Of a DNA stretch of 10,121 nt, positions 6,991-10,121 are shown one piece after another (position 1 is the stretch's first letter; each line of letters opens with the position of its first letter). The DNA lies in contig SKZP01000219.1 of the NCBI GenBank assembly GCA_007127275.1, positions 1 through 10,121 on the forward strand. The letters are read 5' to 3'. The position numbers and the translations under genes are program-made. The notes under the pieces are model-generated. The model saw nothing but the letters and a program-made list of their open reading frames with translations, ran no database searches and was not told the DNA's origin. Source of the DNA: Planctomycetota bacterium (lineage in GTDB: Bacteria; Planctomycetota; UBA8742; SKZP01).

Positions 6991-7160
6991 GGAGCAGTCA
7001 GAAAACTACTTCCGAAGTTGAACATCTGCGCGCAGCTCTGCTTCGTAGTCGTCGGTTGCGCTACTCGACGTGACTCTCACGCCTGCGCGGCTCACCTTCC
7101 TCCGCCTTGCATAGCCTTCGCTCGTGACGCTCAACATTCGGAATTGTTCCTGTCAGCGCC
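6991..7160. mobile_element. MITE-like element with imperfect terminal inverted repeats
   Basis: The left end (6991-7021: GGAGCAGTCAG, then TTCCGAAGTTGA) and the reverse complement of the right end (7160-7130: GGCGCTGACAG, then TTCCGAATGTTGA) agree at roughly 24 of 31 positions with three small indels, including an exact TTCCGAA. The element is about 170 bp and has no coding capacity. Its interior (7040-7137) is the second copy of the repeat at 1886-2000. CGCCTT occurs at 6984-6989 and 7157-7162; this could be a target duplication, but it overlaps the right terminus and may be chance. It starts 40 bp from the methyltransferase GTG, so it fills that gene's upstream region, and it lies 94 bp after the adaptor stop. 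It may act as a hairpin attenuator or carry promoter signals; this is inference. It could instead be a chromosomal repeat unrelated to transposition. Confidence 0.55.
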
Positions 7161-7253
7161 TTAGCGACCGGAACAAGTAACGCACGAGCGCGGCACACGC
7201 TTTCCGCAAGGCCATTCTTTGGGCGCGCTCGCCCCACGGTGTTCGCTGTTCCG

Positions 7254-8528
7254 CTAGTCGTCCTCGTCCCGGATCTCGACGACGGTGCCTGGCTCCAGCG
7301 TAGCCTGGCCGCGTAAGAGGATGCGCTCTTGGGGACGGAGGTTGCCGAGGATCTGGATGTGGCCTTCGCCTTGGATACCGCGGCGTACCCTGCGAGATTC
7401 TATGCGGCCTTGCTCGTCAATGAGAAAGACGGTGTCGTGGCCGTCGTGGAGGCGCACGGCCGTGGCGGGAACGAAAAGGCCGGAGACCTCCAGCCAAACC
7501 GTCGCGTCGGCGAAGCGACCGGCGGCAATCTCCGGCATTGCGTCGCGAGCCTCCTCGTTGCCGTCCACCCGCGGATTCTCGAGGCGAGCGCGTAAGCGCA
7601 CACTGCGGCTGGCGGCGTCGACCCGCGGAGAGATCTCGGTGACGCGCAAGCCGTCGACACCGCGGCCGCCGACACTGGGCATCACGCGGGTTTGGTCGAG
7701 GCGCACCTGCGGCACGTACCGCTCCGGCAGCCGAAACTCGTAGTCGAGGTGCGAGTCATCAATCAGCGTCACCGCGGCGACACCCGCGGCAAGGTGCTCG
7801 CCAAGCTCGACGCGTACCTCGGAGATGCGGCCGGCAAACGGCGCGCGCACGGTGAGATCTTCGACTCGCTGCTGCAGCAACTCGTGCTCCGCCTCAAGTG
7901 CCTCGAATTGTTTCAGGTGGCTCTCGAACGCGGCGCGTGCTTGCGCAAACGTGTGCTCGGCGGCGTCGAGCCGCGACTGGGGAATGGCGCGTTGTTCGGC
8001 CAACTCGCGTAGCCGCTGATATTCCGTCTCGGCGTGGCGCATGGCGACGACAAGCTCGGCATCCTGATCCGGCACACTGCGCTCACCGTGGCCGAAAAGG
8101 CGAAAGTGCAACGAGTCGAGTTGGCCCTGCGAGCGCACCAATTGCTGGCGCAAGGCGCGGTTTTCGAGGCGCAGGAGGACGTCGCCGCGTTGCATGGGCT
8201 CGCCGAGCGCAAGTTTGTTGCGGCTTTCGTCGGGACCGAGTTGTGCGACAATGCCAGCCTCGTCTGGCGCAATCTTTGCCTCGCGTACCGGCAGGAAGCT
8301 TCCGACGACAGGCACGCGCACCTTGAGTTGCCGCGACTCGACCGTGGCCACTGCGTCCGCCTCCAATGAAACCGGTTCCGTCGTCGCCTCGTCGTTCGCC
8401 TGCTCGGCGTCCCCTGCCACAAAGGTGTCGTCGCCGCAGCCGAGCGTGAAGGACAGCGGGGCGACGACAGCAAGCAGTGCCGCGGCCAAGGCGAGCGAGC
8501 GAATGCTTCGTGTGGCCTCGTAAGTCAT
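7254..8528 (-). CDS. Periplasmic adaptor lipoprotein (HlyD/RND membrane-fusion family)
   Basis: 424 aa from ATG 8528. This start is fixed by GGGAGG four bases upstream and by the signal it exposes; the longer open frame to 8615 would lie inside the TolC gene. It links an inner-membrane pump to a TolC channel. The N-terminus has Arg at 7 and 11, a hydrophobic run (LALAAALLAVVAPL), and the lipobox FTLG-C31, so the mature protein is probably lipid-anchored. Domains: first half of the barrel-sandwich (lipoyl-like) domain about 69-123 (PDEAGIV, MQRGDVLLRLEN); a helical coiled-coil hairpin 123-223 rich in Glu/Gln/Arg heptads; second lipoyl half 225-257 (VRAPFAGRISEVRVELGEHL); beta-barrel 258-346; membrane-proximal part 351-421 (FVPATAV...GHIQILG...ERILLRG). 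This is the classic RND-type adaptor order and normal length. Its ATG overlaps the TolC stop (ATGA), indicating translational coupling. No pump gene follows before 6142. Confidence 0.9.
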   Translation of the reverse strand: MTYEATRSIRSLALAAALLAVVAPLSFTLGCGDDTFVAGDAEQANDEATTEPVSLEADAVATVESRQLKVRVPVVGSFLPVREAKIAPDEAGIVAQLGPDESRNKLALGEPMQRGDVLLRLENRALRQQLVRSQGQLDSLHFRLFGHGERSVPDQDAELVVAMRHAETEYQRLRELAEQRAIPQSRLDAAEHTFAQARAAFESHLKQFEALEAEHELLQQRVEDLTVRAPFAGRISEVRVELGEHLAAGVAAVTLIDDSHLDYEFRLPERYVPQVRLDQTRVMPSVGGRGVDGLRVTEISPRVDAASRSVRLRARLENPRVDGNEEARDAMPEIAAGRFADATVWLEVSGLFVPATAVRLHDGHDTVFLIDEQGRIESRRVRRGIQGEGHIQILGNLRPQERILLRGQATLEPGTVVEIRDEDD

Positions 8529-10078
8529 GATCCCTCCCGTGCGTCGTTGACGTTCTGCCAGTGCGGGGCGAGGCGAACACCGAGGGCGGCTTCGAGTTGC
8601 GCCCAGGCAAGCCACTCTTCGTAGTGGGCGTGGTTCACATTGGCGAGTGCGTGTGTGCGCAACGCTTCCGCTTCGAGGACGTCCGCGCCGGTGACGAAGG
8701 CGCCGAGCCCGTCCTCGGTCGTTTGCACCTCGTAGCGTGCGCGCAAGGTGCGCAAGTTTTCTTCCGCTTGTTCAAGCCGGTGCTCGGCAAGCGAAATCCG
8801 TTCGCGGGCGTCGTGCAAGGCCAGGTAGGCCGCATACGCCTCGACAAGGACGCGGCGCTCGACGTCGCTTGCTTGCAGGCGCTGCATGGCGCGACGCACC
8901 TCGGCAAGGCGAATCTCGTGTTCCACCTCGCCGCTGAAGATGGACCAGTGAAGCAAAGCGCCGAGTACGCCTTGGTCGGTAAACGGCGCGTGGCTGTCGC
9001 TGGTGATGTTGTACTCGGCGAAGCCGCTCAAGCGTGGCAGGCGGCTTTTGCGGTAGAAGCCGACTTCTTCGCCGGCCGCCTCGGCAAGCTGGTAGGCGCG
9101 CTCAAGCTCCGGGTGATGTACTGCGGCCAGGTGCAGCGCCTCTTGCAGCGAAAGAACGTCGTCGACGGCCGAGGTTTGTTGCGGCAAGCCGGTGGTGGCC
9201 AGTTGCGTCTCGCGTGTGAGGTCGAGGCCGAGCAGCGAGTTGAGTCGGGCGAGCGTGGTACGGCGGGTGGTGCGTATCTCGCGCAGTTCTTGCCGGCGCT
9301 CGGCGAGCGCGACGTTGGCGACGAGCACGTCGTTGTGCGTGACGAGGCCCTGTTCGTGGAAAAGCTGCGCGGCGCGTGCTTGCTCCTCAATGGTGGCAAT
9401 GGAGCGCTCGAGCACCTCTTTCGTGTCGTCGAGCTTGTGCAAGGTCAGCACAAGTTCAATGGTCGCGAGTACCGTTTGCTGCTGCGCGGCGCGCCGGCCG
9501 GCTTCGCCCGCGGCCTTGTGGCGGTCGAACATGCGCACCGCCTGCGTCGTGCGGCCAAGGCCCCAGATGGGAAAGGTCGTGCGCAGCGCGCCGTCGGCAA
9601 CGACTTGGTCGCCGACTTGCACCGTCTGGTCGTTGAAGCTCAGGCTCGGCTCGACGCTCAAGACGGAGACGCCACCTTCAAGGGTGAGCGTAGGAATCAG
9701 CCGCAGATATGCGCCGGTGATGTTGGCCTCGGCCATCTCCATCTCCAACTCGCCGTGGCGCACCTGCAGGCTGTTGGCAAGCGCAAGGCGAATGCAGTCG
9801 TCGAGCGTGAGTGCTGCGTCGGGCTCGGCAAGGCGGGCGCGAATCTCGCTGATGGAGCGCAGCCTCTCACCGCGGTTGCTCGGTGGTTCGTCGTAGTCGA
9901 GGCTTGCACCGGGGGCACCCGAGTAGGGCTCGTAGTGGCCCGAGGGGTAGACGTAGGCCGAGTAGTTCGGCTCGAGGTGCGGGCCCGTGCGGCAGCCAGG
10001 TAACGCAAGCAGCGGCAGCAGCAACGACGCTGACAGCGCGAGCAAGGGCACGGTGCGTGGGCTGCGAGGCAGATTCAT
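8525..10078 (-). CDS. TolC/NodT-family outer-membrane efflux lipoprotein
   Basis: 517 aa from ATG 10078, preceded by AGGAG eight bases upstream. The protein would form the trimeric outer-membrane channel of a tripartite efflux or type I secretion system. The N-terminus is an Arg-containing lead, a long Leu/Ala hydrophobic stretch (11-26) and LALPG-C29, a probable lipoprotein signal, though Pro at -2 is unusual. A Tyr/Pro/Gly-rich linker follows (about 37-68, six Tyr). Two outer-membrane efflux repeats come next. The first, about 91-290, has TLDDCIRLALANSLQV at its start and FHEQGLVTHNDVLVA before SLLGLDL. The second, about 311-500, has LQEALHLAAVHHPEL and ends near LEAALGV. Long alanine- and glutamate-rich helices typical of the periplasmic tunnel are evident. 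The segment RYEVQTTEDGLGAFVTGADVL at 448-468 is a few residues longer than the usual 'RYEAGLxTxxDVL' helix-turn near the tunnel tip. It is first in a two-gene operon with the adaptor. Confidence 0.92.
   Translation of the reverse strand: MNLPRSPRTVPLLALSASLLLPLLALPGCRTGPHLEPNYSAYVYPSGHYEPYSGAPGASLDYDEPPSNRGERLRSISEIRARLAEPDAALTLDDCIRLALANSLQVRHGELEMEMAEANITGAYLRLIPTLTLEGGVSVLSVEPSLSFNDQTVQVGDQVVADGALRTTFPIWGLGRTTQAVRMFDRHKAAGEAGRRAAQQQTVLATIELVLTLHKLDDTKEVLERSIATIEEQARAAQLFHEQGLVTHNDVLVANVALAERRQELREIRTTRRTTLARLNSLLGLDLTRETQLATTGLPQQTSAVDDVLSLQEALHLAAVHHPELERAYQLAEAAGEEVGFYRKSRLPRLSGFAEYNITSDSHAPFTDQGVLGALLHWSIFSGEVEHEIRLAEVRRAMQRLQASDVERRVLVEAYAAYLALHDARERISLAEHRLEQAEENLRTLRARYEVQTTEDGLGAFVTGADVLEAEALRTHALANVNHAHYEEWLAWAQLEAALGVRLAPHWQNVNDAREGS
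8533..8538 (-). promoter_or_regulatory. Ribosome binding site of the adaptor gene
   Basis: GGGAGG on the - strand, followed by GATC and then the ATG at 8528-8526. It lies within the last codons of the TolC gene. It settles the start of the adaptor against the longer upstream open frame and, with the ATGA stop/start overlap, supports coupled translation. Confidence 0.8.
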
Positions 10079-10086
10079 CCGCGAGT

Positions 10087-10091
10087 CTCCT
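10087..10091 (-). promoter_or_regulatory. Ribosome binding site of the TolC-family gene
   Basis: AGGAG on the - strand, eight bases before ATG 10078. It supports that start, which also gives an intact export signal. Only 43 bases upstream of the gene are inside the window, so no promoter can be assessed. Confidence 0.7.
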
Positions 10092-10121
10092 GCTGTGAGG
10101 ACGAAAGATTCGTGGCAGTGG

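Noticed and set aside
8561..10003. 480-codon open frame on the + strand opposite the TolC-family gene
   Set aside because: Same codon-register artefact as over the protease; no domain or start signal, and the opposite strand is clearly TolC-like.
1..10121. CRISPR array, phage or toxin-antitoxin/defence cassette
   Set aside because: No regularly spaced direct repeats, no cas, integrase, transposase or small paired toxin/antitoxin genes are visible. The methyltransferase is FkbM-type and lacks DNA-methylase motifs.

Overview
This is a GC-rich bacterial window with one gene on the + strand and four on the - strand. A lipoprotein-type TolC outer-membrane channel, a lipoprotein-type HlyD/RND adaptor and an exported tricorn-like protease all point to a Gram-negative (two-membrane) cell. 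The mix (exported tricorn protease, FkbM-type methyltransferase of the 'GLHEFE' type, guanine-deaminase-like protein, repeat-rich intergenic DNA) would fit Planctomycetota or a relative. That placement is only an impression, since no rRNA or marker gene is present.

Layout: 1-405 is non-coding, with a possible degenerate repeat copy. 406-1689 (+) encodes a guanine-deaminase-like amidohydrolase that has lost most of its metal ligands and its catalytic Glu, so it is probably a pseudoenzyme. 1690-2042 is intergenic. It holds a strong hairpin terminator oriented for the - strand gene on its right, and a copy of a dispersed repeat. 2043-5684 (-) encodes a large secreted tricorn-like serine protease (two beta-propellers, PDZ, S41 catalytic domain) with an apparently intact catalytic site and a very acidic insert. 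5685-6141 is intergenic. 6142-6951 (-) encodes an FkbM-type SAM-dependent methyltransferase. 6991-7160 is a MITE-like element with imperfect terminal inverted repeats of about 30 bp. 7254-8528 (-) encodes a periplasmic adaptor lipoprotein, and 8525-10078 (-) a TolC-family outer-membrane lipoprotein. The last two overlap by ATGA and form one operon transcribed leftward.

Function: the TolC-adaptor pair supplies the outer-membrane channel and periplasmic bridge of a tripartite efflux or secretion machine. No inner-membrane pump follows the adaptor, so the pump must lie upstream of 10121 or elsewhere. The protease, methyltransferase and amidohydrolase look like separate transcription units separated by 300-460 bp gaps, and I see no shared pathway. 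No complete new multi-gene system is evident. The most unusual signals are the ligand-stripped guanine-deaminase homologue and the small terminal-inverted-repeat element with related sequence elsewhere in the window.
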